Counted from the first letter of the stretch, positions 1-12,308 are shown. The stretch: DNA of 64,000 nt from Rhipidocladum racemiflorum (GCA_036346355.1 JAYEVF010000042.1:248001-312000), one strand, 5' to 3'. Notes: generated by a model not told the origin, from the sequence alone. A program made the numbers and translations.

Positions 1-1803
1 GCATAATTTTCTGGATTTTTAGAAACTGGAATCGTTCAAATCGGAGTTAAAATGCAAAAGTTATGATTTATTAAAGTTTAAATAATCAATTAAATAATAT
101 TACAGAGAAAAACTTTAGTCCAAAAATTAAATAAAATTTATATTTAGGTAGATCTTAATTTTATACAAATTTAGAAATTTGAATCACTCAAATCGGAGTT
201 GAAACGCAAAAGTTATAAGCGTTTGAAGTTTTGAAATTCAAATCAATTATTAAACCGATTTATTAAATCATTTTCTTTTTCGGAAATTAATTATTACGTC
301 AGCAAGGACACGTGGCAGCCTCGATTGGTTGGTGGCGTCGGTAAGGTCCATGGGCGTGGTCCACGCCGGCTCGGGTCCACCGTGGACTCGCCCACGACTC
401 CACGTGAGATCGACATGTGGGCCCGCTCGGGTGACATCATCGGCCAGCGTCGGCGGGGACTCACCACGGTCGACATGTGGGACCATCAGTGGCGTCATAG
501 GTGACGTCGGCGCTCATTTGGGCGACCAGCGACATCTGAGCCCTTCGACACGCGGGCCGCGTGTCGGCGTCCTACGCCAGCGTCGTGGGCGGTAGCGCCG
601 ACCGCGTCGGTCCAACTTCCCGACACGCTGGCGCAATCTCGGCCGTTGGTTTGAAAATCAACGGCGGATTAGATCCGGGGTTAACACGTTGAAACTACTC
701 GTTGATCGTGGGTCGCTCGATTTAGATCGGGCCGGTCGGATCTAATCCTATAATAACACTACTCCCAAGACGTGGCAATTGTGAACCGTTGGATCTTGAT
801 CCAGCGGTCCGGATCCAATCGGGTTGGGGACACGTGAACTCACCTCAACCGTCCGATCTAGATCCGACGGTTCACCGAGCTTCATGAGTCCGTGATGGCG
901 CGAGGCTTGGGCACCGAGACGAAACGATGACGAGCCCGACGGCGGCGTTTGGGGTTGCTCCGGCGAGATGAATCCTTCCTTCGGTGCGTCTCGTCACGGT
1001 GGTTCCGGATCTGGGCTCCTTCTCGGCGGAGAAGACGACGGACGGCAGCGGAATCGGCGTTCAACCGTGCGCCGCAGGGCTCCAACTCCGGCGAGCACGT
1101 GCGGCAAACGGCGACGGCTCGGCGAGATGGCTGGGAACGGGTGCGCAAAGATGAGGGCAACCTCGGGGCGTCTCACGCTTTAAATAGCCTCGGCGTTCGT
1201 GCTCGAGACGGAAACCTAGTTTTACACGGCGCGGCGCGCGTGAGTCCGGCTCGGTCTTCGGCCGAAGACGACGACGCTCGGCCGCCCACGTGGCACGATC
1301 AGCAGGCCACGATCGCGACGGGCGCGATCGGATCCGGCCGGATACTGGCTCGAACCGTCTGGGCGGATCTCGGCCGTTGGATCTTGATCCAACGGTTGGG
1401 ATTGATTAGGGTTTTATTTGGTTTGATCGAGTCAATCGGCTCGGTCGGTTCGAGTCCGACTCGGAGTTCGACTTCGATCGGATGAACGATACTTGACCCG
1501 AGTTGAATTTCCAGCGATTTAATATTTAAAATAATTCCCGATAATTCATTTAATTCATTAAAAATAGCAAATGACTCGAGAAAAATTCGAAAAATTACGG
1601 AAAATACTTTGGATCATTTGGACTCAAATAAAATATTTCCAACAAAATTTTATTTGCAAAATTAAATTCTTTAAATATTTCAAAATGGAATAAATTCAAA
1701 TAAATTCCAAATAAATCCAAATAAATTCCAGAAAATTCCAAAAATTCACCAAAGTGTCAAATCACACATGAATTCAAGAAAAGCAAAATTTTGGGGTGTT
1801 ACA
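1..1803 (-). mobile_element. Inverted Tekay-type LTR, first 1.8 kb, cut by window edge
   Basis: Read on the minus strand, this begins at 1803 with TGTAACACCCC and is collinear with the complete solo LTR at 36679-40175 for about 1.8 kb, then leaves the window. It has the same layout: AT-rich ends and a GC-rich middle. Palindromic units lie at 643-664, 713-734 (degenerate), 786-807, 849-870 and 1374-1395. At 1804 the sequence switches to the middle of a forward LTR of the same type, so this copy was inserted into that one. AACGT at 1804-1808 would be the target duplication, but its partner lies outside the window. Open frames in the GC-rich part are not conserved between LTR copies and are not genes. 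Whether this is a solo LTR or the end of a full element cannot be seen. Confidence 0.85.
643..870. repeat. Palindrome cluster in LTR
   Basis: Four 22-bp units start at 643, 713, 786 and 849 (spacing 70, 73, 63). Each consists of two 10-nt arms around a 2-nt centre and most have zero to two mismatches; the unit at 713 is degenerate. A further perfect unit is at 1374-1395, with arms CCGTTGGATC and GATCCAACGG. The function is unknown. Confidence 0.7.
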
Positions 1804-2262
1804 AACGTGCTCATGACATGATTTTGGATAATCAAATGTTAACATTGACTTAATGATATATGGAACCTGTTTTGGAAAGACAGCATGTGTTGTGATTGTC
1901 GATGGCACGTGGTGCATGGTAATCAACTGGGGGTTTGATAAATAGATTTTGACCGGGGCATGTGGCAAGAATGATTGGGTGGGCCAGTTGTGGCACCAGG
2001 AACGTTGATTTGGTTCTTCAGGTAGTCTTGCCCTGGTCACCCTAAGGACTTAACCTTGCAAGCCTTTGAACTGAGTCAAACGTGCAATCACATGTCTGTA
2101 ATGGGACGAACCTAGTTGATTAAGTTGCTAATAACGTACCTGTGGGACCTCAGGATGTCAACTACACCCTTTGTGTAGTTGTACGGGGGAGCGTACCGGG
2201 GCTGCGGCCAGGTACCCATCTAACGGTTGATTGGCCTAAACTTCGCCTTCACTAAGGGAAAG
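1804..2262 (+). mobile_element. Forward Tekay-type LTR, middle segment
   Basis: Collinear with about 38888-39345 of the solo LTR, including the stretch containing TGACATGATTTTGG. The upstream part of this LTR lies left of the inverted insertion and is outside the window. The downstream part resumes at 12314 after the Sirevirus. It ends with GAAAG (2258-2262), the left target duplication of the Sirevirus. No coding content. Confidence 0.85.
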
Positions 2263-4036
2263 TGTAGGATCGAAGTATACGAATATAGCAATCAGAGGGG
2301 GGGTGAATGATTGTGCGGAAGTTAAAACCAAATTCTTGATCTATTAAAAGTTCACCCCAAAACAGAACAAAATAATTGCCTCGTTTTCGACAAAAACAGA
2401 ATGACAGAGGTTCGGTAAAACGCAAATTCCCGAAGATCCAACTGTCGGAACGATCTGAAATTTGGACACAAGAAACTAGATTCCAATACGAATCAAACCC
2501 AAAAAGAATCAGCTCGATCGGACTTACGGATCAAAAGTTATGAGCTTCGCAAACTTGCTGATCCAGAACTTGACGAGAATCAATCTAATCAAAACTTCAA
2601 GTTTAAACAAGATCTTCAAAAAATTAAACAACTAGACTTTGAGAAACTCTAAAACAATACCCTAGAACAGTTTTTGATGGATCAAATCAAGATGAAACTC
2701 AACGATCAAAAACCAATCTAGAATTAGAACAAGCATGCAAACAAGAACCAAAACAGAAAATACTGTAGCGACGTGGTTCTCAGAGCACGCAAAAATCTTG
2801 GAAGAATTGATCTTTATTTCTTGTCTAAAATACTCTCATCAAAAGAGTACAAACCCTAAAACCAAGCTCAAGGCTTGATGCGCTCAGCTCTGCTTGGTTG
2901 GATGCCCTTCAACAGGAGACAACCCCTCCTATTTAAAGGACCAACCCACAAGGAGTTCTCGAATACAATTCCTATTCCCTAGAAGGAATCAGATCCAACA
3001 CAACTCTACTTGGCCCAACCTGGCCGAGTACAACTCTTGCACGCGTGTATGGCAACCCTACCATACTCACATGACTAACACTTTGCACGCGTATGGCCAC
3101 CTGCCATACTCACGTGACTAACACTTTGCACGCGAATGACCTCCCGCCATTCTCACGTGACTAACCATTCTTCATGTGCACCATTCTCTTAGCCCGAACG
3201 TCCGCATGACATCCTTGACCACCAAGACCTCGGTTCCTCCTGAACCTAGTCCCGAACCTTAGTTCCTCCATGAACCTAGTTCCGGTCCGTCATCGACCAC
3301 ATTCGTCTTGAGCAATACCGCACATGAACAAATCACAAGACAATTCGAGCACAAGTCCACGACTTGACTCACATCAATCCATGCAACTACTCACATGAGC
3401 ATTGTATAAAGTCCACTTCAAAACACACATCATGAAATCATCACAAATTTCATAATCTCAAGGTCAAACCATTTCAATTCTTGCAAAACATCCAAACTGA
3501 GCAAAACACGCTCACAACGGACAAGAAATAAAAACCCTAGAAAAGTCCATTCACGACGGACAAGAAATCTCTGTCAGCGTACATGTGAAACTCTCGGTTC
3601 CAAGAAGAAAACATTCCGTGAAAACACGCTCACAACGGACCCAAAAACTTTGTCCGTTGTACATGCGAAATCAATTCTCAAAGCCGTTCACGCAGGACCC
3701 AAAAACTTTGTCCGTCGTACATGCGTAGCTTACTTGGATTCTTGGAAAATAGGGTTTGGCTCATGCGCTCAAAATCATGTTCACGACGGACACAAAAACT
3801 TTGTCCGCTGTACATAGGAGAAAGAGGTTGTCAAAAGCATGTTTACAAAGGACCAAGAAAGTTTGTCCGTCGTAGATGGGAAACTTATCGCTTTCTTTTA
3901 GGATTGGTCCTACGCCAAGGCAAAACTTACTGTTTCTTGTCAATTGTCAAAACCCTATGAACAAACACATTTTGCAAATTCAAATCTAAGTTAATTTTTC
4001 AGTTCAAAGCCAATTTTTCAAAGACATGATTTCACA
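2263..4036 (-). repeat. Sirevirus 3' LTR (left copy)
   Basis: 1774 bp, matching 10531-12308 along its whole length with scattered substitutions and many 1-2 nt indels. It begins TGTAGGATCG and ends TTTCACA on the plus strand. It carries the palindrome array at 3508-3885. A polypurine tract abuts its inner end. Apparent reading frames inside it are not conserved in the partner LTR. Confidence 0.9.
3508..3885. repeat. Array of about six palindromic units in Sirevirus LTR
   Basis: Units lie near 3511 (half unit), 3551-3586, 3631-3668, 3689-3726, 3781-3818 and 3843-3880. The general form is ACGACGGAC, then a short spacer often containing CAAAAACTTT, then GTCCGTCGTAC. Spacing varies from about 38 to 92 bp. 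The same array is at 11778-12155 in the other LTR. Conserved palindromes are a reported trait of Sirevirus LTRs. Their role is not established. Confidence 0.8.
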
Positions 4037-4310
4037 ATCTCCCCTTGATGAAAACATTGGCAACACCACTTAGAATTGAACATTTGGCATTCACTTTACA
4101 AAAGATTTTAAAATCCAAAGAATCAAAGACCAAGGTAAGAAAACACAGAATTCCCCCTTTGACCAAAATACAAAACAAAATCTCCCCCTGAGAATGAAAA
4201 TGTGTGTGAATGTGCAATGTGTCCAGAAATTTCAAAATTCATTTCCAAAAACAACTCCCCCTTTTTCTTAAACTTTTCAATGATTCTCAAATTTCTCCCC
4301 CTTTGACAAT
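4037..4310 (-). other. Polypurine tract and extra polypurine runs
   Basis: Directly inside the left LTR the plus strand reads ATCTCCCCTTGATG, that is a purine-rich tract on the element strand abutting the 3' LTR. Further C/T runs follow at about 4153, 4181, 4255 and 4294 (forms of CTCCCCCTTT). Multiplied polypurine motifs upstream of the 3' LTR are a reported Sirevirus feature. The innermost copy is the expected plus-strand priming site. Confidence 0.75.
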
Positions 4311-5100
4311 GGATTCATCAAGAATAAAAGAGAGAACAGGTTCAAAATTTTTCCTGAAACAATGATTTCACAAAGAGAAACAAGGGAGTGCCAAGATTGA
4401 AAAGATGAGCTCATTCGATCATATAACCTTATATATCATATAATATGCAAAATACATGATCTTGATGTGATTTTAACAAGTTAGGGAATGACATGCATCT
4501 CAACCTCAATTTAGTCAACTATAGCCAAGTACTAAGCAAGATCTTAGCAGAAAAAGCAAGACTTTAAAAATTGAAGCAACTAACAACTTAGGGCGAGCAA
4601 GTAGTTTCAACTCCAATCTAGTAGACCAATTTAATCTTTAAACAATAAGTTGCATGTGGCATGCTTGAAGCATACTTCTTTTATTTTCTAGGAGTGGCAT
4701 GCTTGAAGCATACATCTTATCTTTGAGGGAATGGTATGCTTGAAGCATACATCTTATCTTTTAGGAAAGCACCTGAAGCACATAACTTGAGGTTTTTTGC
4801 TTTTAACAACCCTTTTTATTGATTCCCTTTTCTTTTCATTTTTCTTTGATTATAAACATGCAAAAGTGATTAAAAGGTCTTATGAAAGAGTAAAGTTGAA
4901 ACCACACTTGCTTCATAGCCCAAATTTGTCAAGAGGATTCAATATCAAGCCTAGAAGAGTAAGATATCACAGAGTATTTAGCTATAGGTAATCGACCCAG
5001 GGAATTCCATAATGTCATTTTTAGTTCAAGTGAGATAATTAGATTATCATATATTAGCTCAATTACATAACATATAAAGAAATATGATAAAGTGAGCTCA
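4311..5100 (-). other. Non-coding 3' region of Sirevirus
   Basis: Sequence between the end of the RNase H remnant and the polypurine runs. I see no conserved open frame and no envelope-like coding. It contains the hairpin repeat at 4656-4790. Confidence 0.6.
4656..4790. repeat. Three tandem hairpin repeats with ATGCTTGAAGCAT
   Basis: The unit GTGGCATGCTTGAAGCATAC occurs at 4656-4675 and 4694-4713, and in variant form (TGGTATGCTTG...) at 4732-4751. A decayed fourth copy is near 4768. The core is a perfect inverted repeat with a one-base centre. Spacing is 38 bp. Confidence 0.8.
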
Positions 5101-6733
5101 TTAAGTGAAAGAACTTGGCAAAGAAACTCCCTCAAAACAATCCCATTGGATGAACAATTCCAAGTTCTCCCGAATAAAAGCAAAACGAGAAGAAGACAAA
5201 GGTTTTGTGAAAATGTCCGCCAATTGATGTTCGATTATCCACATGATGAAGCACAATGTTGCCTTTTTCAACATGATCTCTAAGAAAGTGAAATCTGATG
5301 TCAATGTGTTTTGTTCTAGAGTGTTGCACGGGTTCTTAGCAATGCAAATTGCACTAGTGTTATCACACAAAAGAGGAACACTATCCAAATTAACCCCATA
5401 ATCTTTAAGTGTAGCTACTATCCAAAGAATTTGAGAACAACAACTAGCAAACCATATATTCAGATTCAAAGATTGATTGTGCAAATGTAAGATTGTTTTC
5501 TAGATGACCATGCAATAAGAGAATTGCCCAAGAAATGACATGTACCAGATGTACTTTTTCTATCAATTCTACATCCTCCAAAATCAGCATCAGAAAAGGC
5601 TCTTAAACTAATGCACGAGGAAGCGAAAGCCAAATGCCAAAATCTTGAGTTCCATGAAGATACCTGAAAACTCGCTTGACAAAATTGTCGATGTGAAGCA
5701 CGTGGGGAAGCTTGAAAACGAGCACACAAGCACACGACAAATTGTATATCCGGCCTTGATGCGTTGAGGTACAAAAGTGAACCTATCATGCTTCTATATT
5801 CCTTTTGATCAACCGCTCACCATCTTCATCCGGATCAAGTGTGCAATTGCTCTCCATGGGTGTCATGATCGGCTTGTCGCTTTCCATTCCAAAGCGATGT
5901 AGCAAGTCTTTCGTGTATTTGCTTTGATGTACAAAAGTACCATCCTTCGCTTGCTTGATTTGAAATCCCAAAAAGTATGTCAACTCACCCATCATACTCA
6001 TCTCAAACTCCTTCCTCATTGTTTCGAAAACTCGGACACTAAAACATGAGATGAACCACCAAAGATAATATCATCAACATAAATCTGAACGAATAGTTGA
6101 TCATTGCCTTGCTTGAGTAAAAAGAGAGTTTTGTCAACCTTTCCCATTAAAAAGCCTTTTTCAAGTAAAAGGTTTTTAGCCTATCATACCAAGCTCTAGG
6201 GCTTGTTTCAAACCATACAAAGCTTTTGATAGTTTGAACACATGATTTGGAAACTTTGGATTTTCAAAACCAGGTGGTTGCTTGACATAAACCTCCTCAT
6301 TTATGTAGCCATTAAGAAAAGCACTTTTCACATCCATTTGATACAATTTGAAACCTTTGGATGCAGCAAAAGCTAAAAGGATTCTAATGGCTTCAATTCT
6401 AGCAACAGAGCAAAGGTTTCATCAAAATCTAAGCCTTCAATTTGAGTGTAACCTTGAGCAACCAATCTAGCCTTGTTTCTAACAACAACGCCATCCTCAC
6501 TTTGTTTATTTTTGAAAACCCATCTAGTTCCAATAACATTAAAATCAGGAGGTGGTGAGACAAGTTTCCAAACTTTATTTCGCTCAAAATTCTCTAATTC
6601 TTCATGCATGGCATTGATCCAAGATTCGCCGATAATGCATGAGATATATCTTTGGGTTCAAAAGAGGCAACTAAAGCAGAATGAGCATGAGTGTCGAATG
6701 AATAAACCTGGATCGAGTGACTCTCTCATTTAG
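5101..6733 (-). pseudogene. Sirevirus reverse transcriptase and RNase H remnant
   Basis: Minus-strand fragments in several frames. The N-terminal RT part (about 6609-6373) contains the Copia RT signature TRWVFKNKQ and a following KARLVAQGYTQ. The catalytic YVDD box is at 6070-6081. The RT thumb continues at about 6019-5786 (GELTYFLGFQIKQ). RNase H is at about 5789-5101, with SDADFGGC, an RKSTSGTCHFLG segment and SSCDN-type motifs. In the parent this domain made cDNA and degraded the RNA template. Several frameshifts break it and the start is not identifiable. Confidence 0.85.
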
Positions 6734-6899
6734 GTCTCCAATAATTTGTTCAGATGGATGCATTTTTGAATGTGCAAGGGAGCATTGGTTTTGAGACTTC
6801 TCCTTCTCCTTCTTCATTTTCAGCATATACAGATGATGTTGTAGCTTGAGGATGGTTAGTCAGAGGTGATGTAGTAGTAGGTGCCAAAGGTGCTACATC

Positions 6900-8420
6900 T
6901 TGTTGTGCATTAGGAAGAGTCAAGACCTCATCTTCAACATCATCATCATCTTCAAAGATTTTCTCCCCACTGAATGTATGCTGCAGACTGCATCACTTGG
7001 ACTAGTGCCTGGACTAGCCTCATCAAAAGTAACTTCACAAGTTTCCACAATTTTGTTAGTCTCCAAAACAAGCACACGATAGCCACGAGTATGAGCAGGA
7101 TATCCAAGGAAAAAGCCATCCATTGATCTAGCCTCAAATTTATCAAGATTTCCAGATTTCAAGACAAAGCATTTGCATCCAAAAACTCGAAAGTGAGAAA
7201 CAGAAGGTCTATGTCCAAACGGAAGCTCATATGGAGTCTTACCCAATTTTGATCTCAAAAACACACGGTTTGAAACATAACAAGCAGTTGAAATAGCTTC
7301 AGCCCAAAAATTTCTAGGAGAGAGATATTCATCTAACATGGTTCTAGCCATCTCAACTAACGTTCTGTTTTTTCTTTCGACTACACCATTTTGTTGAGGC
7401 ACTCTAGGAGATGAAAATTGATGATCAATTCCTTTTTCAGTACAAAAGAGATCAAAGGAAGCATTTTTGAATTCAATTCCATTATCACTTCTAATAGCTT
7501 TGAGAGCTCCTGGTCGGGTCAACGTAAAGCCTAAGAACAAGACTTCTAAAATGACTAAAAGCCTCATCCTTAGATGCCATAAAATACACCCAAGAGTATC
7601 TAGAAAAATCATCAACAATCACAAGCACATACCGCTTGCCTCCAAAGGATTGAACTCGAGATGGTCCAATCATATCAAGATGTAGAAGCTGTCCCGAGGC
7701 GTTTGTCATCATCATGGTAAGAGGTGGATGTGAACCTGCAATCATCTTACCATGTCTACAAGAAGAACATACTAGATTGCTATCACCCTTAAGCTTAGGC
7801 AAAGGCCACGTATAAGATCTAAACCACTTACACGAGTAAGATGATCAAAACCAACATGACCAAGTCTACGATGCCAAAAGAATAAATCTTTAGAAACATT
7901 GGCAATTAGACACCTATGCTTAGAAGAAGGTGATGCATCAAAATCAGCTTTAAAGACTCTTCCAAAACGAAATTTTGAACACAAGATCACCTCAAGCATC
8001 TAGCACTTTGCATTCATTTTTCTTAAAGCTTATCTCAAGATCTTCATCAAGCATTTGTGAGACAGAAAGCAAGTTATATTTCAAATTTTCAACAAGAGCC
8101 ACATCTTTGAACATAAACTTGTCACTTACCTTTATTGTACCTTTTGCCACAACAGAAGAGGAAGAAGCATCTCCAAAAGTAACACTTTCAAAGACGAGAT
8201 GCACGAGTGAGGAGGAGAACCAATTCTTATTACCGGATATGTGGCGTGAGCATCCGGAATCCACTAGCCATATGTTCTCCTTCCTCGCGAGAAGCCTACA
8301 TAGCAACAAAACATGTCGAGGTCTCAAGATCAAGTTAGGAATGAGATTTTTGGGAATCCAAGATCTTGAGACACACGACGCACAACAAGAGGGGCACAAC
8401 ACGATAATTTTTATGCACAA
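6900..8420 (-). pseudogene. Sirevirus protease and integrase remnant
   Basis: Aspartic protease motif WLVDSGCSRH has its catalytic Asp at 8259-8261. The GAG-pre-integrase zinc region (FFWHRRLGHVGFDHL) is near 7900. The integrase core spans about 7740-7300 with the D, D, E catalytic triad in the contexts LDMIGP, IRSDNG and NGVVERKNRT. The family cleaves the polyprotein (protease) and joins cDNA to target DNA (integrase). Frame changes occur between protease and integrase and inside integrase, so no continuous product is possible. Confidence 0.85.
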
Positions 8421-8539
8421 AATCAGATTTGCCTTTTCCCATGTTTGTAGGAACAGAAGGTGTTTTCATCACTCTAAGCGCATAAAAATGTGCTTTGCTG
8501 AAATTTGACCTAGCCTCAGCTTCTTTCCTTCTTTTCTTT

Positions 8540-10479
8540 GTTTGGCTAGTCTAAAGCAAAATTTACTAAGTGTCCATCTCTACCACAATGAGTGCAAGTG
8601 TACTTGACATGATGTTTAGCTTTAACAAAGAAAAGCACATTTTGCATTCATCATAGTAGAAGATAAAAACCAAAGCAGATTGAAAAGCAATTTTCTTAGG
8701 CTCATTAGATAACTCAAATTTGCAAGGAGCCTCGAACAACGGTCACGAGGTTTAGTTTCATATGTGGCATAAGGATCAAAACCTAAACCTCTCTTGTTTG
8801 TGCTAACCTTAGATTGATCCAAAATCATGTTCAACTTCTTCTTGCCATTAGTGAAACGTTCCAAAGAATTTTGCAAGTAATCAACTTTCTTAGCAATAGT
8901 TAAACAATTATTGCAGGAACATCTACTTTTCCTTTGCTTGCGACAAGTTGAGCATGAGAGAATTTCATGTGAAAGCAAATTATCGATTAATTGAGAAACC
9001 CTAGCATTTGCATCTTTCAATTTTAATTCAAGAGTTGAGCATTTAGAACAAGAAGTTGAACTATGCAAATCATCGGTGGAATACCTAGCATGTACAACAT
9101 GTTTCTCATTTTTCTCATTTAGATGCAACAAAAGAGCATGTTCTTTCCTAAGCAAGGTGAGCTCATTGTAAATTAAGTCACATGATTTGCAAGTATCATC
9201 ACTAGGAATCAAAGTCTTAAGTCTAGCAATTTCAGCATTAAATGTTTCAACAATGAAATCATGTTTCTTAATTTTCTTATCACGTTTGTCAAGCAATTTT
9301 CCAAGACGAGCAACAAAGAATAGCTAATTCATCATAAGAAGGATCTACCTCATTGAAGTCATTGTCGTGATCGTCCTCGGTGAGACTATCCTTGTCGCTT
9401 GCCATGAGACATAGTCCCATCAAATCATGCTTGCTTGGAGTTGCATCATCTTCGCTGCTCTCCGAGTCCACATCGCTCAAATTGACTTGTTCAAGAGCGG
9501 AAAGAACTCAGTGAACCACCTTGCGGTTGATGAAGCTCTTCTTCTTCCTATCATTTGACGAGAACCTTTTCTTCTCATTCCTTCTGTCGTTGTCCTTCTC
9601 CTCCTTTGATGTTTTTCCTGCAAGCTTAGGACAATTTGTGCGAATATGGTTGAGGTCACCACACTCATAGCATCTTGGAGGACCACCTCTCTTTCTCATT
9701 CTCACATTCTGCAAAGCTTTGTTAAAGCGAGAAGAGAGTAGTGCCAGATCTTCTTCAAGAAACTCTTCAAGTTGCTCATCTGTTAAAGAAGACATGGAAG
9801 ACAAGGCAAAGCTAGAAGAAGAATTTGCATTTGACATGTTAGGGTTAGAGATCAAAGCAATTGATTTAATGTTACCCTTCCTGGCAAGAACATCCAACTC
9901 ATGAGTTTTCAACTTAGAGTAAAGAACATCTAATGTGAGTGTGCTCATGGTAGTAGATTCTTGTATAGATGTTACTTTCATCTCCCACACTGACATGTCT
10001 AAAGCACTAAGCAATTGTCGAGCATTTTCAGCATCGGTGTAGCTAACTCCAACAAAGACGTAGATTGCTAAGAATTTTATTGAAACGCAAAGAAGTCATC
10101 TACTGATTCACTAGGTTTCATCTCAAAACGCATGTATTCTTTTTGTAAATATCTTGGCGAACCTATTTGACAAGTGTTAGAACCCTCATGGTAATCACAA
10201 AGAGATTTCCATACCTCATATGCGGATCGAAGATGAACCACACGATCAAAGTCGCTGCGTCCCAAGCCTTGGATGATCAAGTTGCGCGCCTTGCTATTTG
10301 CTTCAACATGTGTGCGATTGGTGTCGTTGACGTTGTCGCTATGCAGGACTTCATATGGCTTGTAGACCTTCTCCCAAATTATGAAGCCCCTGTGCTTGGA
10401 TGAACGCCTCCATCTTGGCCTTCCAAAACTGAAAATCAACACCATCGAACACACATGGTTTTGTCGAATAACGATCCAT
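8540..10479 (-). pseudogene. Sirevirus gag remnant with two zinc knuckles
   Basis: An ATG at 10479 (minus) opens a gag-like start with a UBN2-type fold (WKAKMEAF, then YEVWKSLCDYHEGS). The first CCHC knuckle is at 9631-9672 (CYECGDLNHIRTNC). A charged, coiled-coil C-terminal part with paired cysteines follows at 9480-8622. A second knuckle is at about 8600-8550, where the last Cys appears replaced by Phe. Gag forms the particle and binds RNA. At least three frame breaks. The extended coiled-coil tail supports the Sirevirus call. Confidence 0.8.
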
Positions 10480-10517
10480 TGATCTAATCACCGGTTAAGA
10501 TAGATTAGAGAAACCTT

Positions 10518-10528
10518 GCTCGATACCA
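10518..10528 (-). other. Sirevirus primer binding site
   Basis: The minus strand reads TGGTATCGAGC two bases from the inner end of the 5' LTR. It is the usual tRNA-Met type site TGGTATCAGAGC with one base missing. Confidence 0.75.
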
Positions 10529-10530
10529 CT

Positions 10531-12308
10531 TGTAGGATCGTAGTATACGAATTTAGCATTCAGAGGGGTGGTGAATGATTATTAGTAAGCTAAAACCAAT
10601 TTCTTTATCTATTAAAATTTCACCCCAAAAGAGTAACAAAATAATTGCCTCGTTTTCGACAAAAACAGAATGACAGAGGTTCGGTAAAACGCAAATTCCC
10701 GAAGATCCAACTGTCGAAACGATCTGAAATTTGGACACAAGAAACTAGATTCCAATACGAATCAAACCCAAAAAGAATCAGCTCGATCGGACTTACGGAT
10801 CAAAAGTTATGAGCTTCGCAAGCTTGCTGATCCAGAACTTGACGAGAATCAATCTAATCAAAACTTCAAGTTTAAACAAGATCTTCAAAAAATTAAACAA
10901 CTAGACTTTGAGAAACTCTAAAACAATACCCTAGAACGGTTTTTGATGGATCAAATCAAGATGAAACTCAACGATCAAAAACCAATCTAGACTTAGAACA
11001 AGCATGCAAACAAGAACTAAAACAGAAAATACTGTAGCGACGTGGTTACTGTAGCACGCAAAAATCTTGGAAGAATTGATCTTTATTTCTTGTCTAAAAT
11101 ACTCTCATCAAAAGAGTACAAACCCTAAAACCAAGCTCAAGGCTTGATGCGCTCAGCTCTGCTTGGTTGGATGCCCTTCAACAGGAGACAACCCCTCCTA
11201 TTTAAAGGACCAACCCACAAGGAGTTCTGAATACAATTCCTATTCCCTAGAAGGAATCAGATTCAACACAACTCTACTTGGCCCAACCTGGCCGAGTACA
11301 ACTCTTGCACGCGTATGGCAACCCTACCATACTCACGTGACTAACACTTTGCACGCGTATGGCCACCTGCCATACTCACGTGACTAACACTTTGCACGCG
11401 AATGACCTCCTGCCATTCTCACGTGACTAACCATTCTTCATGTGCACCATTCTCTTAGCCCGAATGTCCCGCATGACATCCTTGACCACCAAGACCTCAG
11501 TTCCTCCTGAACCTAGTCCCGAACCTTAGTTCCTCCATGAACCTAGTTCCGGTCCCGTCATCGATCACATTCGTCTTCGAGCAATACCTGCACATGAACA
11601 AATCACAAAACAATTCCGAGCACAAGTCCACGACTTGACTCACATCAATCCATGCAACTACTCACATGAGCATTGTATAAAGTCCACTTCAAAACACACA
11701 TCATGAAATCATCACAAATTTCATAATCTCAAGGTCAAACCATTTCAATTCTTGCAAAACATCCAAACTGAGCAAAACACGTTCACAACGGACAAGAAAT
11801 AAAAACCCTAGAAAAAGTCCATTCACGACGGACAAGAAATCTCTGTCCGGCGTACATGTGAAACTCTCGGCCCAAGAAGAAAACATTCCAGGTGAAAACA
11901 CGCTCACAACGGACCCAAAAACTTTGTCCGCTGTACATGCGAAATCAATTCTCAAAGCCGCTCACTATGCACTCCAAAAACTTTGTCCGTCGTACATGCG
12001 TAGCTTACTGGATTCTTGGAAAATAGGGTTTGGCTCATGCGCTCAAAATCATGTTCACGACGGACACAAAAACTTTGTCCGTTGTACATAGGAGAAAGAG
12101 GTTGTCAAAAAGCATGTTTACAAAGGACCAAGAAAGTTTGTCCGTCGTAGATGGGAAACTTACTGTTTTCTTTAGGATTGGTCCGGCGCCAAGGCAAAAC
12201 TTACTGTTTCTTGTCAATTGTCAAAACCCATGAACAAACACATTTTGCAAATTCAAATCTAAGTTAATTTTTCAGTTCAAAGCCAATTTTTCAGCACATG
12301 ATTTCACA
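10531..12308 (-). repeat. Sirevirus 5' LTR (right copy)
   Basis: 1778 bp, partner of 2263-4036 and bounded by the same termini. The differences I can see are largely 1-2 nt indels, for example in the stretches near 3181/11461 and 3576/11847. The palindrome array is at about 11778-12155. Followed by target duplication GAAAG at 12309-12313. Confidence 0.9.

Larger units (their letters stand above)
2263..12308 (-). mobile_element. Complete Sirevirus-type Ty1/Copia retrotransposon, degenerate
   Basis: A 10,046-bp element on the minus strand, bounded by GAAAG at 2258-2262 and 12309-12313 (target duplication). LTRs are 2263-4036 and 10531-12308; both run TGTAGGATCG to TTTCACA on the plus strand. 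Domain order on the minus strand is gag (two zinc knuckles and a coiled-coil tail), protease, integrase, reverse transcriptase, RNase H, which is Copia order. Sirevirus assignment rests on the large size, the long coiled-coil gag with two knuckles, several polypurine runs before the 3' LTR, and palindromes in the LTRs. All are described for that genus; the assignment itself is inference. The coding region is broken by many frameshifts and stops, so the copy is not autonomous. Confidence 0.9.

Noticed and set aside
949..1485. 178-codon plus-strand frame in the left LTR
   Set aside because: Lies in the GC-rich centre of an LTR, is not conserved in the other LTR copies, and has no recognisable domain.
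4311..5100. Envelope-like gene downstream of Sirevirus pol
   Set aside because: Some Sireviruses have one, but no frame of useful length or membrane segment is visible here.
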